Assembly (NCBI RefSeq): GCF_004364315.1
Contig: NZ_SOBR01000001.1
Location: 186,001-250,000 of the forward strand
Direction: 5' to 3'
Origin: Chromohalobacter marismortui
GTDB lineage: Bacteria; Pseudomonadota; Gammaproteobacteria; Pseudomonadales; Halomonadaceae
DNA length: 64,000 nt
Shown here: positions 45,546 through 54,427 of the stretch, in pieces
How the letters are laid out: each line of letters opens with the position of its first letter
How positions within the stretch are numbered: position 1 is the first letter of the stretch
Program-made: the position numbers and the translations under genes
Notes under the pieces: generated by a model
What the model was told of the DNA's origin: nothing
Databases searched by the model: none
Seen by the model: the letters and a program-made list of their open reading frames with translations, nothing else

Positions 45546-46405
45546 TGAGCGACCTGTTCAGCGTGGCGGACGTCACGGCGGCCCGTGGTACGCTGCGCAA
45601 GATGGGCATCGCCCCCGGCGAAGGCGAGGCGCCGGCGCATTACACGCTGCGCACCGGCGAGCAGCGTCTCGCGCTCAACGCCCACTTGGGCGCGGCACTG
45701 CGGTTGACGCATACCGGCAACATCCATTGCCTGCATTGTGGACGTCGCACCCGCAAGAGTTTCGCCCAAGGCTACTGCTACCCCTGTTTCAAGTCGCTGG
45801 CGCAGTGCGACACCTGCATCGTCAAGCCCGAGACCTGTCACTACCATCTGGGTACCTGTCGCGAGCCGAGGTGGGGCGAGCAGCATTGTTTCCAGCCGCA
45901 TGTGGTCTATCTGGCCAACTCCTCGGGGCTCAAGGTCGGCATTACCCGCAAGACGCAACTGCCCACGCGCTGGCTCGATCAAGGGGCGATTCAGGCGTTG
46001 CCGATTTTAGAGGTCGACGATCGCTTGCAGTCGGGACTGGTCGAAACCCTGTTCAAGCAAGTGGTGGGAGATCGCACCAACTGGCGCGCGATGCTCAAAG
46101 GTGATGTGGCGCCGCTCGACCTGGTCGCCGAGCGGGATCGTCTGTTGGCGTCGCTTGCGCCTGAACTGGCGGCGCTGCGTCAGCGTGTCGGTGAGACCGC
46201 CATCCGTGAGGTATCGCTGGACCCCTTGTCGCTGAGCTATCCGGTATGGGAAGCCCCGCGCAAGGTAGTGTCGCACAATTTCGATAAAGACCCCGACGTC
46301 AGCGGCCGCTTGATGGGACTCAAGGGGCAGTACCTGATCCTCGATACCGGGGTGATCAATCTGCGCAAGTTCGGCGGTTACGAAGTGGATGTCGCCATCG
46401 AGTGA
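45545..46405 (+). CDS. DUF2797 family zinc-finger protein with GIY-YIG-like segment
   Basis: A 286-residue protein. Residues about 58-105 form a Cys-rich zinc-binding region: CLHCG, GYCYPCF, CDTC and further single Cys. Then comes HVVYLANSSGLKVGITRKTQLPTRWLDQGA, which resembles the start of a GIY-YIG nuclease domain (VYL..., KVGIT, then Arg). The rest is helical. This matches DUF2797, for which I know no proven activity; nucleic-acid binding is an inference. The start overlaps the YeaC stop by one base (TGATG), so rhomboid, YeaC and DUF2797 form one translationally coupled operon. Confidence 0.82.
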   Translation: MSDLFSVADVTAARGTLRKMGIAPGEGEAPAHYTLRTGEQRLALNAHLGAALRLTHTGNIHCLHCGRRTRKSFAQGYCYPCFKSLAQCDTCIVKPETCHYHLGTCREPRWGEQHCFQPHVVYLANSSGLKVGITRKTQLPTRWLDQGAIQALPILEVDDRLQSGLVETLFKQVVGDRTNWRAMLKGDVAPLDLVAERDRLLASLAPELAALRQRVGETAIREVSLDPLSLSYPVWEAPRKVVSHNFDKDPDVSGRLMGLKGQYLILDTGVINLRKFGGYEVDVAIE

Positions 46406-46484
46406 GCCTGATGCCTTGAAGTCGCGTCCTGCGATGCCATCTAGGAGGTATCGACACTTATGTCGTTTAGCCAAGGAGGCTCGC

Positions 46485-47168
46485 ATGAAGATTTTGATGG
46501 TACTCACGTCGCACGATCGAATGGGTGACACCGGCAATCCCACCGGTTTCTGGCTCGAAGAGTTCGTGGCGCCGTATTACGTGTTCAAGGATGCCGGGGC
46601 CGACGTGACCCTGGCCTCGCCGAAGGGCGGGCAGCCCCCCATCGATCCGACATCCACCCAGCCCGATGCGCTGACCGATGAGACACGCCGTTTCGATGGC
46701 GATGACGAGGCCAAGGCGCAACTGGCCAACACGCATTCGCTCGACACCATGCGTGCCGACGACTTCGATGCGATCTTCTATCCCGGTGGCCATGGGCCGC
46801 TCTGGGACCTGACCGATGATCGTCATTCACAGCAATTGATTCATGATTTCCTGGCCGCGCGCAAGCCCGTGGCGGCGGTCTGTCATGCGCCGGCCGTTCT
46901 GGTGCATGCTCAGGGCGTCGATGGGCAATCGGTGGTCAAGGGGCATCGTGTCACCGGTTTCTCGAACAGCGAGGAAGAGGCCGTGGGCCTGACCAACGTC
47001 GTGCCGCTGCTGGTCGAGAACGCCCTCAAGGACAAGGGTGGGCATTACGAGCGCTCGGCAACGGACTTCGAAGCGTACCAGCTGCGTGACGGCTTGCTGA
47101 TCACCGGCCAAAACCCGGCCTCCAGCGCCCCGACCGCCAAGTTGCTGTTAAACGCCCTGACGGAATAA
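46485..47168 (+). CDS. DJ-1/PfpI family protein (Hsp31-like glyoxalase/deglycase type)
   Basis: A 227-residue type 1 glutamine amidotransferase-like protein. The nucleophile is the Cys in AAVCHAPAVL (about residue 128), with the preceding YPGGHGPLWDL and the early Glu in GFWLEEF, the pattern of HchA/YhbO and fungal Hsp31-like enzymes (glutathione-independent glyoxalase or chaperone). ATG 46485 has AAGGAGG six bases upstream. It is followed by a terminator. Single-gene unit; exact reaction not determinable. Confidence 0.88.
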   Translation: MKILMVLTSHDRMGDTGNPTGFWLEEFVAPYYVFKDAGADVTLASPKGGQPPIDPTSTQPDALTDETRRFDGDDEAKAQLANTHSLDTMRADDFDAIFYPGGHGPLWDLTDDRHSQQLIHDFLAARKPVAAVCHAPAVLVHAQGVDGQSVVKGHRVTGFSNSEEEAVGLTNVVPLLVENALKDKGGHYERSATDFEAYQLRDGLLITGQNPASSAPTAKLLLNALTE

Positions 47169-47201
47169 GACGGTTGGCATCTTCTTGGTCGCATCTCTTT
47201 G

Positions 47202-47227
47202 TAATGGCCCGCTTGCGCGGGCCATTA
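47202..47227 (+). terminator. Rho-independent terminator after the DJ-1/PfpI gene
   Basis: TAATGGCCCGC (47202-47212) pairs with GCGGGCCATTA (47217-47227), loop TTGC, followed by TTTCTTT. Confidence 0.86.
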
Positions 47228-47320
47228 TTTCTTTGTGGTTAATAATGCCTTTACCCGTGACGTCCTGGCGCTTCGCGCTTTAGCCGTTATGCTGAGACCA
47301 AAGCATGCGGAGTGCAGCCA

Positions 47321-47875
47321 ATGTGGCGGAACACGCTCCATGGGTGGGGCATTGCCAGTATCGTGATGCACTGGCTGAGTGCCTTGATCGTGGTGGGACT
47401 CTTTGCGCTGGGCTGGTGGATGACCGGTCTCGGCTACTATGACTACTGGTATCAGCTTGCCCCGTGGTGGCATAAATCCTTTGGCATGCTGCTGCTGGGA
47501 CTGACGCTGTTGCGAGTGGCATGGCGGTTGAGTCAATCCACACCGCTGGCTCAAGGGGCGCGATGGGAGCGCCGGGCGGCCCATGCCGGCCATGTGCTGC
47601 TCTATGTACTGCTGTTGACGGTGATGGTGAGCGGCTATTTGATCTCGACCGCCGAGGGGCAGGGGATCAGTGTCTTCGGTGTCTTCGAAGTGCCGGCACT
47701 GATCGTTGGCCTGCCGCATCAGGCGACGCTGGCCGGCGACGTTCACTGGTACGCGGCCTGGGCGCTGATCGTCCTGGCCGTGGGCCATACGCTGGCGGCG
47801 CTCAAGCATCATCTTCTCGATCGTCGTGACACGCTGCGGCGCATGTGGTGGCCGAGTGTTTCCCGGCGCCAATGA
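47321..47875 (+). CDS. Cytochrome b561 (CybB-like)
   Basis: Diheme membrane cytochrome of 184 residues with four membrane segments. Histidines that could ligate the two hemes are in IVMHWLSAL (first helix), WWHKSFGM (second), AHAGHVLLY (third) and DVHWYAAW/VGHTLAALKHH (fourth). This matches bacterial cytochrome b561, a superoxide:ubiquinone oxidoreductase in E. coli. ATG 47321 has GGAG eight bases upstream; GTG 47312 overlaps that site. It precedes a YceI-type gene by 64 bases, a common pairing. Confidence 0.9.
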   Translation: MWRNTLHGWGIASIVMHWLSALIVVGLFALGWWMTGLGYYDYWYQLAPWWHKSFGMLLLGLTLLRVAWRLSQSTPLAQGARWERRAAHAGHVLLYVLLLTVMVSGYLISTAEGQGISVFGVFEVPALIVGLPHQATLAGDVHWYAAWALIVLAVGHTLAALKHHLLDRRDTLRRMWWPSVSRRQ

Positions 47876-47939
47876 GTTCGATACGCGTGGCGATTCTTCG
47901 CCACGTTGACACTTCAGTCCTTCACCTCAGGAGGTGACG

Positions 47940-48536
47940 ATGTTTCCGAAAACGCTAAGCAAGACCGTAACCGGTGTCACGCTCGGCGCGGCCATGCTGT
48001 TACCGATGACGCAGGCCAATGCTGCCGAGTACCAGATCGACAGCCAGGGGCAACATGCCTTCATCCAGTTCAAGATCAGCCACCTGGGGTATTCCTATGT
48101 GCTGGGTACCTTCGATGATTTCACCGGGACCTTTAGCTATGATCCCGAGGCGCCGGAAGAGGCCAGCGCCAACGTCAAGGTCGACGTCACCAGTCTCGAT
48201 ACGGCGCATGCCGAACGTGACAAGCATATCCTGAGCGATGATTTCCTCAACGCCTCTGAGTATCCCACCGCAACGTTCGAGTCGACCGGCTTCGAATCCA
48301 CCGGCGAGGGCGAAGGTATACTCAAGGGGAATCTGACGCTGCATGGCCAAACACAACCGATCACCATCGACGTCGAACATATTGGCGGCGGTGATGATCC
48401 GTGGGGCGGCTATCGCCAAGGTTTCGAAGGTGAGACGACTCTGACGCTGTCCAATTACGGTATCGACACCAGCAAGTTAGGGCCGACGGCTTCCACCGTT
48501 GACATGTATCTCGTGGTAGAAGGCCTTCGGCAGTGA
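47940..48536 (+). CDS. yceI: YceI family periplasmic isoprenoid-binding protein
   Basis: Periplasmic lipocalin-like protein of 198 residues. The signal peptide ends in NANAA (about residue 29) and the mature barrel shows YQIDSQGQHAFIQFKISHLG, GTFDDFTGTFSYDP, HILSDDFLNASEYPTATFES and the final strand VDMYLVVEGLR. YceI proteins bind long polyisoprenoids such as ubiquinone-like lipids. ATG 47940 has AGGAGG five bases upstream. Together with cytochrome b561 it suggests quinone-linked redox in the envelope, the usual interpretation for this pair. Confidence 0.92.
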   Translation: MFPKTLSKTVTGVTLGAAMLLPMTQANAAEYQIDSQGQHAFIQFKISHLGYSYVLGTFDDFTGTFSYDPEAPEEASANVKVDVTSLDTAHAERDKHILSDDFLNASEYPTATFESTGFESTGEGEGILKGNLTLHGQTQPITIDVEHIGGGDDPWGGYRQGFEGETTLTLSNYGIDTSKLGPTASTVDMYLVVEGLRQ

Positions 48537-48557
48537 ACGCCATCCACGGTTGAGACT

Positions 48558-48586
48558 GAATCGCCCCGCCTCGTGCGGGGCGATTC
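48558..48586. terminator. Hairpin between convergent yceI and diguanylate cyclase genes
   Basis: Perfect twelve-base arms GAATCGCCCCGC (48558-48569) and GCGGGGCGATTC (48575-48586), loop CTCGT, placed between the two stops. T-run is poor, so it is a probable bidirectional terminator. Confidence 0.72.
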
Positions 48587-48595
48587 GTTCGGGGC

Positions 48596-50413
48596 TCAGT
48601 CGCCGGCGACGATCAAGCGGTTGCGCCCGCGTTGCTTCGCTTCATAAAGTGCCATGTCGGCGTGATGCAGCAGGCTGTCGGTGTGCTCGCCATGCTGGGG
48701 ATAACAGGCGAGCCCCAAAGAGACGGTCACGTGAATCGGTTTGCCGTTGCCTGCGGCGATATCCAGCGTGGCGACCTGTTGCCGAAGATGCTCGCCGCGC
48801 TGTTGCGCGGCGGCCAGTCCTGCACCCGGCATGATGATCACGAATTCCTCGCCGCCGTAACGACAAATGATATCGCCGCGTCTGACATTGTCGCCCAGCA
48901 GTTCGGCGACCTCGATCAGTGCTTTATCGCCAAAGGCGTGGCCGTGTTCATCGTTGATCGGCTTGAAATGGTCGATATCCAGCATGAGAACCGATAAAGG
49001 CCCAGGCTGACGTTCGGCCCGCGCCAGTTCGCGCGTCAAGGTCTCGTCCAGGAAGCGCCGATTATAGAGGCCGGTCAAGGCGTCACGGATGCTGGCCTCC
49101 TCGAGTTGCTCACGCAGGCGCACATTGCTTAGCGATAGCGCGATGTCTTCGGCCACGCCCTGTGCGGATTGTGCTTGAGAAGCGTCGTTATCCGCCTGGT
49201 CAGGGGACCTGGCGAGGTGAAGGTGCAGGACACCTAGCGGCTCTTCCGTGCCTTTCAAGGCAATGCAAAGATGGCGCCCGGGGGAGGCGTCGCGGAGATG
49301 TGGGCAGACGTGTGCAGCATTCGCCACGGGAAGCGTGACATCCCGCATCCAGCCGTCACGCAGCGTCAGGCATTCGCCTTGGTGGCCATCGTCCTGGGCC
49401 TGGCCCCACTGGCAAATGCGGTGGGGCGCATCGGAGGGCGCTGTGCCCAGGCACCACAACGTGCCGCCAAGTGTATTGGCAAACACCGTGGGTAACTGGT
49501 CGTGGAGTACCGATTGCGCTTCCTGCGTACTGCGGCAGGCGTGTAGCGCTTCGATCAGCGCATGGCGTGCCCGCATATCGCGGGTGCGTTCTCGTACCAG
49601 TACATTGACGCGTTCGGCGAGCTCGCGATTGGTGCGTTTTTCGGTGGCGACCAGGGTTTCCAGGCGCGCAGCCATGGCGTTGAAGGCATGCGCCATCCAG
49701 GCGAACTCATCGCGTCCCCGCAACGCCACGCGTTGACTGAGATCTCCCGCGACCATGCGCTGCGAGCGCTGGGTGATTTCCGAGATGGCGCGGCGGGTGC
49801 GACGAAACAGCGGCCACCAGGTGACCAGGGCGCTCACCAGTGCCAGCACGCTGCTCCCAATCATGATGCGCTGCGCGCGTTTGGCAGCGTCCTGACTATC
49901 GGCCTGCCGCGCATGCAGGGCCGCCTGCTCAGTATCGATGAACTCGCCCATGACGGTGCGGAACTCGTCCACCAGGCGTTTGCTGGAGAGCGCCGCCGCG
50001 CCGTGCAGAACGGAGCCCTTGCCTTGGGCCTCGACGATCCTGACGTTGGCCACGTTTTTCACCCATTGGCGGAACAGCCGATTGGCACGCTCCAGGCGCT
50101 GCTGCTGCGCTTTACCCCGGGCACTGTCACGCAACGTGCTCAAAGTGCGTGGGAACATGCTCAAGGCGCGCTGATAGGGCGCCAGATAGTCGCCATTCTG
50201 GGTAATCGCGTAACCACGTTGGGCGGTCTCGGCATCCATGAAAAGCCGCATCAGATGATTGGCGTCGGCGATCACCCCCAGCGTTTGTGCGACGCTGCGT
50301 GCCGTGCGCTGCTCGACTTGGGAGGCCTGATAGAGGGCGAGACAGCCGGTCAGCATGATCATGAAAGGTACAATGGCGGCGACGATCATGCGTGCGTTAA
50401 GTGAATGCGGCAT
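48596..50413 (-). CDS. Membrane diguanylate cyclase (CHASE3-HAMP-GAF-like-GGDEF)
   Basis: A 605-residue sensor that makes cyclic di-GMP. Order: membrane segment (about 8-30), periplasmic CHASE3-like helical domain with DAETAQRGYAITQNGDYLAPY (about 30-180), second membrane segment (about 185-205), HAMP (RTRRAISEITQ, about 205-260), a coiled coil, a GAF-like domain (about 285-420), and GGDEF (about 435-600). The active loop is RYGGEEF, with an intact inhibitory I-site RRGD five residues before it, and DALTGLYNRRFLDE at the domain start. ATG 50413 is preferred over a TTG 30 bases upstream. A perfect palindrome lies just upstream. Confidence 0.9.
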   Translation of the reverse strand: MPHSLNARMIVAAIVPFMIMLTGCLALYQASQVEQRTARSVAQTLGVIADANHLMRLFMDAETAQRGYAITQNGDYLAPYQRALSMFPRTLSTLRDSARGKAQQQRLERANRLFRQWVKNVANVRIVEAQGKGSVLHGAAALSSKRLVDEFRTVMGEFIDTEQAALHARQADSQDAAKRAQRIMIGSSVLALVSALVTWWPLFRRTRRAISEITQRSQRMVAGDLSQRVALRGRDEFAWMAHAFNAMAARLETLVATEKRTNRELAERVNVLVRERTRDMRARHALIEALHACRSTQEAQSVLHDQLPTVFANTLGGTLWCLGTAPSDAPHRICQWGQAQDDGHQGECLTLRDGWMRDVTLPVANAAHVCPHLRDASPGRHLCIALKGTEEPLGVLHLHLARSPDQADNDASQAQSAQGVAEDIALSLSNVRLREQLEEASIRDALTGLYNRRFLDETLTRELARAERQPGPLSVLMLDIDHFKPINDEHGHAFGDKALIEVAELLGDNVRRGDIICRYGGEEFVIIMPGAGLAAAQQRGEHLRQQVATLDIAAGNGKPIHVTVSLGLACYPQHGEHTDSLLHHADMALYEAKQRGRNRLIVAGD

Positions 50414-50435
50414 GCGGAGAAGCTTCCCTGGGTAT

Positions 50436-50450
50436 GTAACCAATGGTTAC
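50436..50450. promoter_or_regulatory. Operator-like palindrome upstream of the diguanylate cyclase gene
   Basis: GTAACC-AAT-GGTTAC is a perfect 6+6 dyad with a three-base centre, 23 bases before the ATG 50413. Its position inside the leader would suit a repressor. No binding protein is known to me for this exact site. Confidence 0.4.
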
Positions 50451-50635
50451 TTTTAGATTGACCATGAAGAGGGCTGATCGTCAACCTCAACGACGATCTA
50501 GCAGGAGGCGGGTGTTGAAAGTCAATTTAACGGTCCCCACGTGCTGTAGTGATGAGACAGACCGCCCGACGCCACGTTTCATTTTGTCATCAAGCGTTTC
50601 GCGTACTGTCTTTTACCATTCGACAAGGAGTCACC

Positions 50636-51451
50636 ATGCTTAACCAACGAACGTTGCCTCGCATCGGTCTGGGTACCTTTCGTCTCAAGGATCAGGACGT
50701 TATCGACTCGGTCACGTCAGCACTGTCACTCGGTTATCGGCATATCGATACCGCCCAGTTCTACGCTAATGAGCGCGCCGTGGGCGAGGCGCTCAAGCAA
50801 AGCGATGTCCCTCGCGACGAGATATTTCTGACCACCAAGGTGTGGTGGGATCATTTGCAGCCGCAGGCACTGCGCGAGAGTCTCGAAGAGAGTTGCCGCC
50901 AACTCGGCGTCGAGTACGTCGATCTGGCCCTGGTTCACTGGCCCTCGCCCGATGATGACGTGCCCATGGCCGACTACATCGGTGCGCTGAGCGAGGCGCG
51001 CGAGAAGGGGCTCACGCGTGAGATCGGTGTCTCCAACTTCACGGTGGCGCAGCTCGATCAAGCGCTATCGGTCCCCGGCGGCGAGCATCTGATCACCAAC
51101 CAGATCGAGGTGCATCCTTACCTGGCCAACCACAAGGTGGTGGCGCATTGTCAGGAGAAAGGCCTGCAAGTCACCGGCTATATGCCGCTGGCGGTGGGCA
51201 AGGTGATGGACGAACCCGTGCTCAAGGAGATCGCCGAAGCGCATGCCGCGAGTCCAGCACAAATCGCGCTCGCCTGGGTGGCGGCGCGCGATATCGTGGT
51301 GATTCCATCGTCCACGAAGCCAGAGCACCAGCAGTCCAATCTCGAGGCGATGCGGATCACGCTGAGTGCCGACGAGATGGCCCGCATCGACGCGCTGGAT
51401 CGCGGCGAGCGTATCGCCAATCCAGATTTCGCTCCCGCCTGGGATGCCTGA
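50636..51451 (+). CDS. dkgB: Aldo/keto reductase, 2,5-diketo-D-gluconate reductase B-like
   Basis: NADPH-dependent reductase of 271 residues. The catalytic tetrad is visible: Asp in YRHIDTAQFY, Tyr in the same segment (FYANE), Lys in TTKVWWD and His in LVHWPSP. The C-terminal IPSSTKPEHQQSNLEA binds the cofactor phosphate. Overall it resembles E. coli DkgB, which also reduces methylglyoxal and other small aldehydes. ATG 50636 has AAGGAG (50625-50630) five bases upstream. It ends at a strong terminator. Confidence 0.9.
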   Translation: MLNQRTLPRIGLGTFRLKDQDVIDSVTSALSLGYRHIDTAQFYANERAVGEALKQSDVPRDEIFLTTKVWWDHLQPQALRESLEESCRQLGVEYVDLALVHWPSPDDDVPMADYIGALSEAREKGLTREIGVSNFTVAQLDQALSVPGGEHLITNQIEVHPYLANHKVVAHCQEKGLQVTGYMPLAVGKVMDEPVLKEIAEAHAASPAQIALAWVAARDIVVIPSSTKPEHQQSNLEAMRITLSADEMARIDALDRGERIANPDFAPAWDA

Positions 51452-51491
51452 ATCGTCATCATCAGGAAAGGCACTTTCTGCTACGCTTGGT

Positions 51492-51519
51492 GCCCCCGGT
51501 ATCGACCGATACCGGGGGC
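51492..51519 (+). terminator. Terminator after dkgB
   Basis: GCCCCCGGTATC (51492-51503) pairs with GATACCGGGGGC (51508-51519), loop GACC, followed by TTCCTGTTT. It lies 40 bases after the stop. Confidence 0.83.
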
Positions 51520-51563
51520 TTCCTGTTTGATGTCTTGACCGTTGACTCGCCAAAGAGGTTTCC

Positions 51564-52901
51564 GTGACGGAATCCATGTCCTCGCTACGTCGCCAGCTTT
51601 GGCAGCAAACCTGGCCCATGGCCATCGGCGTGCTCTCGCTGCTGGGCTTTCAACTCGTCGATAGTGCCTTCATTGCCCGTCTGGGCACTCAGCCGCTGGC
51701 GGCGCAATCCTTTACCTTCCCGTTGTCGTTTCTGGCCATCGGCGTGCAGGTAGGGCTGGGTATTGCCATCGCGGCCTTGATATCGCGAACCCTGGGGGCG
51801 GGCGACACAGCGCGGGCCAGGCGCTTGGGAAGCCTGGTGTTGATCGCTGGCAGTGCCTTGATGGCAATCCTGATGCTGGTCATGTGGGCCGCGCAGACCC
51901 CGATCTTTACGCTGCTGGGGGCCGATGCCCCGACACGGGCGTTGATTCGCGGTTACTGGGGACCGCAACTGGTGGCCAACTGGCTGGGGGCGGTACTGTA
52001 TTTCGGCTATAGCCTGTTCCGGGCGCATGGCGACACGCGCTTGCCCGGCAAGCTCATGGTGCTGACGAGCCTGCTCAATCTGGGGCTCGATCCCCTGTTG
52101 ATCTTCGGTGTCGGCGACTGGTCGGGCTGGGGGCTGCCCGGTGCGGCCTGGGCGACGGCATTGGCGTTCACCATCGGTATCTGGCAGCTCGTGGTGCGCT
52201 TGCGTGCCCACGATTGGTTGGCGCGCCAGGGATTGCGTGATGAAGTGCGTGCTTCGGCCGTGCCGTTCATGGCGATCGCAGGCCCCGCGATGATCAGCCA
52301 GCTGATGCCGCCGTTGTCGGCGATGCTGGCAACCTCCATCGTGGCGCAATTGGGCGAGACCGCCGTGGCGGCCTGGGGGCTGGCCAGCCGTCTGGAAACG
52401 CTCTCGCTGATGGTGGTGCTGGCGCTGACCATGTCATTGCCGCCCTGGCTGGGGCGTTGTTACGGCGCCGGCGATTGGCTGCGCATCGACGCCTTGATGA
52501 GATTGGCGGCGCGAACGGCAGTGGTCTGGCAGTTGGGACTGGGGTGTGTCATGGCAGTGGCGGCGCCCTGGGTGGCGGTCGCGCTGTCGGGCAATCCGGA
52601 AATACGCGATGAATTCGCGACCTTGATACGTTGGCTGCTGCCCAGCTACAGCTTGCTGGGCCTTTGCATGCTGGTGGTCTCCGCCTCGAATGCGTTGGGT
52701 TGGCCGGTACGCGCCATGCTGCTGTCCTTCACCCGCTTGTTCGTGTGCTACTTGCCATGCCTGGCGCTGGGTGCCTGGCTGTCGGGCGTCTATGGCGTCG
52801 CCTGGGGGGCGGCGTTGGGCAACGTGCTGGCAGGTGGTCTCGCCTGGGGTATTTTTCGGCGCTCCCTGACGCAGCGCATGACGGTCGGTGATAATGCTTG
52901 A
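51564..52901 (+). CDS. MATE-family multidrug efflux transporter
   Basis: Cation-coupled exporter of 445 residues with 12 predicted membrane segments in two halves. The N-terminal QTWPMAIGVLSLLGFQLVDSAFIARLG and ISRTLGAGDTARARRLG are typical of the DinF-like MATE branch (the IsRxLGagd pattern after helix 2). It starts at GTG 51564 with AGAGG five bases upstream. Substrate unknown. It is transcribed with dadA's strand but a dyad-rich 153-base gap separates them. Confidence 0.88.
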   Translation: MTESMSSLRRQLWQQTWPMAIGVLSLLGFQLVDSAFIARLGTQPLAAQSFTFPLSFLAIGVQVGLGIAIAALISRTLGAGDTARARRLGSLVLIAGSALMAILMLVMWAAQTPIFTLLGADAPTRALIRGYWGPQLVANWLGAVLYFGYSLFRAHGDTRLPGKLMVLTSLLNLGLDPLLIFGVGDWSGWGLPGAAWATALAFTIGIWQLVVRLRAHDWLARQGLRDEVRASAVPFMAIAGPAMISQLMPPLSAMLATSIVAQLGETAVAAWGLASRLETLSLMVVLALTMSLPPWLGRCYGAGDWLRIDALMRLAARTAVVWQLGLGCVMAVAAPWVAVALSGNPEIRDEFATLIRWLLPSYSLLGLCMLVVSASNALGWPVRAMLLSFTRLFVCYLPCLALGAWLSGVYGVAWGAALGNVLAGGLAWGIFRRSLTQRMTVGDNA

Positions 52902-52926
52902 AAACGCTGTTCTTGAAGTTTTTAAA

Positions 52927-52963
52927 ACCAGATAATCAAGAAAAATAGATTTTATTATCTGGT
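52927..52963. promoter_or_regulatory. AT-rich ten-base inverted repeat upstream of dadA
   Basis: ACCAGATAAT (52927-52936) is exactly matched by ATTATCTGGT (52954-52963) with an AT-rich 17-base centre. It lies about 92 bases before dadA. TATACT at 53005-53010 could be the dadA -10, without a clear -35, which would suit an activated promoter. In enteric bacteria dadA is Lrp-controlled; whether this site is for an Lrp-type protein is inference. Confidence 0.5.
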
Positions 52964-53054
52964 CGGAAACTCTATTACCACATAATTTTCTAGCCTTTCC
53001 ATCCTATACTGGCGCCTCATTAACTATTCAATCAGCGCCCAGCAGGGGAAGGCC

Positions 53055-54314
53055 ATGCACGTACTCATTCTCGGTAGCGGCGTCGTCGGGGTCACCAGCG
53101 CCTATTATCTGGCGACCCAGGGCCATGAGGTCACGGTGGTCGACCGCCAAGCCGGCCCCGCCATGGAAACCAGCTACGGCAATGCCGGTCAGGTGTCGTT
53201 CGGTTTTTCATCCCCCTGGGCGGCGCCGGGGATTCCGCGCAAGGCACTCAAGTGGATGTTCCAGGAGCATGCGCCGCTGAAGATCCAGCCCAAGCGCGAC
53301 CCCGCCATGGCACGCTTCATGATGGCGATGTTCAACAACTGCACGCCCGAGCGCTACGCCGTCAACAAGGAGCGCATGGTGCGTGTCGCCGAGCACAGTC
53401 GCCAATGCATTGATGCACTGCGCCGCGATACGGGGATTCGCTACGAGGATCGCCAGCGCGGCCTGCTGCAGCTTTTCCGGCATGAGTCGCAGGTCGAGGC
53501 GGCCGGCAAGGACATGCGGGTGCTGAGCGAGTGCGGTGTGCGTCATCGGCTGCTGGGTGCCGAGGAGCTGGTGACGGCCGAGCCGGCACTGGCGCGCGTG
53601 CCGGGCAAGTTCGTGGGCGGGCTGCATTTGCCCGACGACCAGACCGGCGATTGCCATTTGTTCACGCAACGCCTGGCCGAGCATTGCCGCGAGCATCTGG
53701 GCGTTGAATTCCGCTTCAATGTCGATATCCAGCGTATCGAACGCCAGGCCGGGCGCGTGGAGCGCGTGATCACCTCGGCGGGCTCGCTTCGAGCGGATGC
53801 CTACGTGGTGTGCCTGGGCAGTTTCTCGCCGCTGCTGGTCAAGGACCTGGCTATCCGCTTGCCGATTTATCCGGTCAAGGGGTATAGCCTGACGCTGCCG
53901 GTGACCGACGATGGGGGCGCGCCGCAATCCACGGTCATGGACGAGACCTTCAAGGTCGCGATCTCGCGTTTCGACGATAGGATACGTGTCGGTGGTACCG
54001 CCGAGTTGGCCTCCTACGATCTGAGCCTGCTGGAAAAGCGGCGTGCGACCATCAGCATGGTGGTGCGCGATGTCTTTCCCGAAGGCGGTGACGCGGCCAA
54101 GGCCGAGTTCTGGACCGGGCTGCGCCCGATGACCCCGGATTCGACGCCGATCATCGGCGCCACGCGTTACGACAATCTCTGGCTCAATACCGGTCATGGC
54201 ACTCTTGGCTGGACGATGAGCTGCGGCAGTGCCCATCTGCTCGCCGACCTGATGGCCGGGCGTCGGCCCGCCATCGACCCCCTCGGACTGGACGTCGCCC
54301 GCTACGCCGCGTGA
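53055..54314 (+). CDS. dadA: D-amino acid dehydrogenase
   Basis: DadA is an FAD enzyme at the inner membrane that oxidises D-alanine and other D-amino acids to 2-oxo acids, passing electrons to the respiratory chain. The 419-residue product starts with the FAD fingerprint ILGSGVVGVTSAYYLA and the Glu/Asp-ending VTVVDR strand, contains ETSYGNAGQVSFGFSSPWA, YPVKGYSLTLPV and the C-terminal NTGHGTLGWTMSCGS, all characteristic of DadA. Upstream is an AT-rich dyad. No dadX racemase is adjacent, so catabolism of L-alanine through this locus is incomplete here. Confidence 0.94.
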   Translation: MHVLILGSGVVGVTSAYYLATQGHEVTVVDRQAGPAMETSYGNAGQVSFGFSSPWAAPGIPRKALKWMFQEHAPLKIQPKRDPAMARFMMAMFNNCTPERYAVNKERMVRVAEHSRQCIDALRRDTGIRYEDRQRGLLQLFRHESQVEAAGKDMRVLSECGVRHRLLGAEELVTAEPALARVPGKFVGGLHLPDDQTGDCHLFTQRLAEHCREHLGVEFRFNVDIQRIERQAGRVERVITSAGSLRADAYVVCLGSFSPLLVKDLAIRLPIYPVKGYSLTLPVTDDGGAPQSTVMDETFKVAISRFDDRIRVGGTAELASYDLSLLEKRRATISMVVRDVFPEGGDAAKAEFWTGLRPMTPDSTPIIGATRYDNLWLNTGHGTLGWTMSCGSAHLLADLMAGRRPAIDPLGLDVARYAA

Positions 54315-54427
54315 TGCCATGAGCTAGGGAATCCCCGCGTGCATCGCTTGTCCAACGGCTTGTATCGGACCCGGTTCGTTAGTACCGGGTACTCTGGAGT
54401 TCGATGAAGGCCGTTAAGGAGGCAGCG

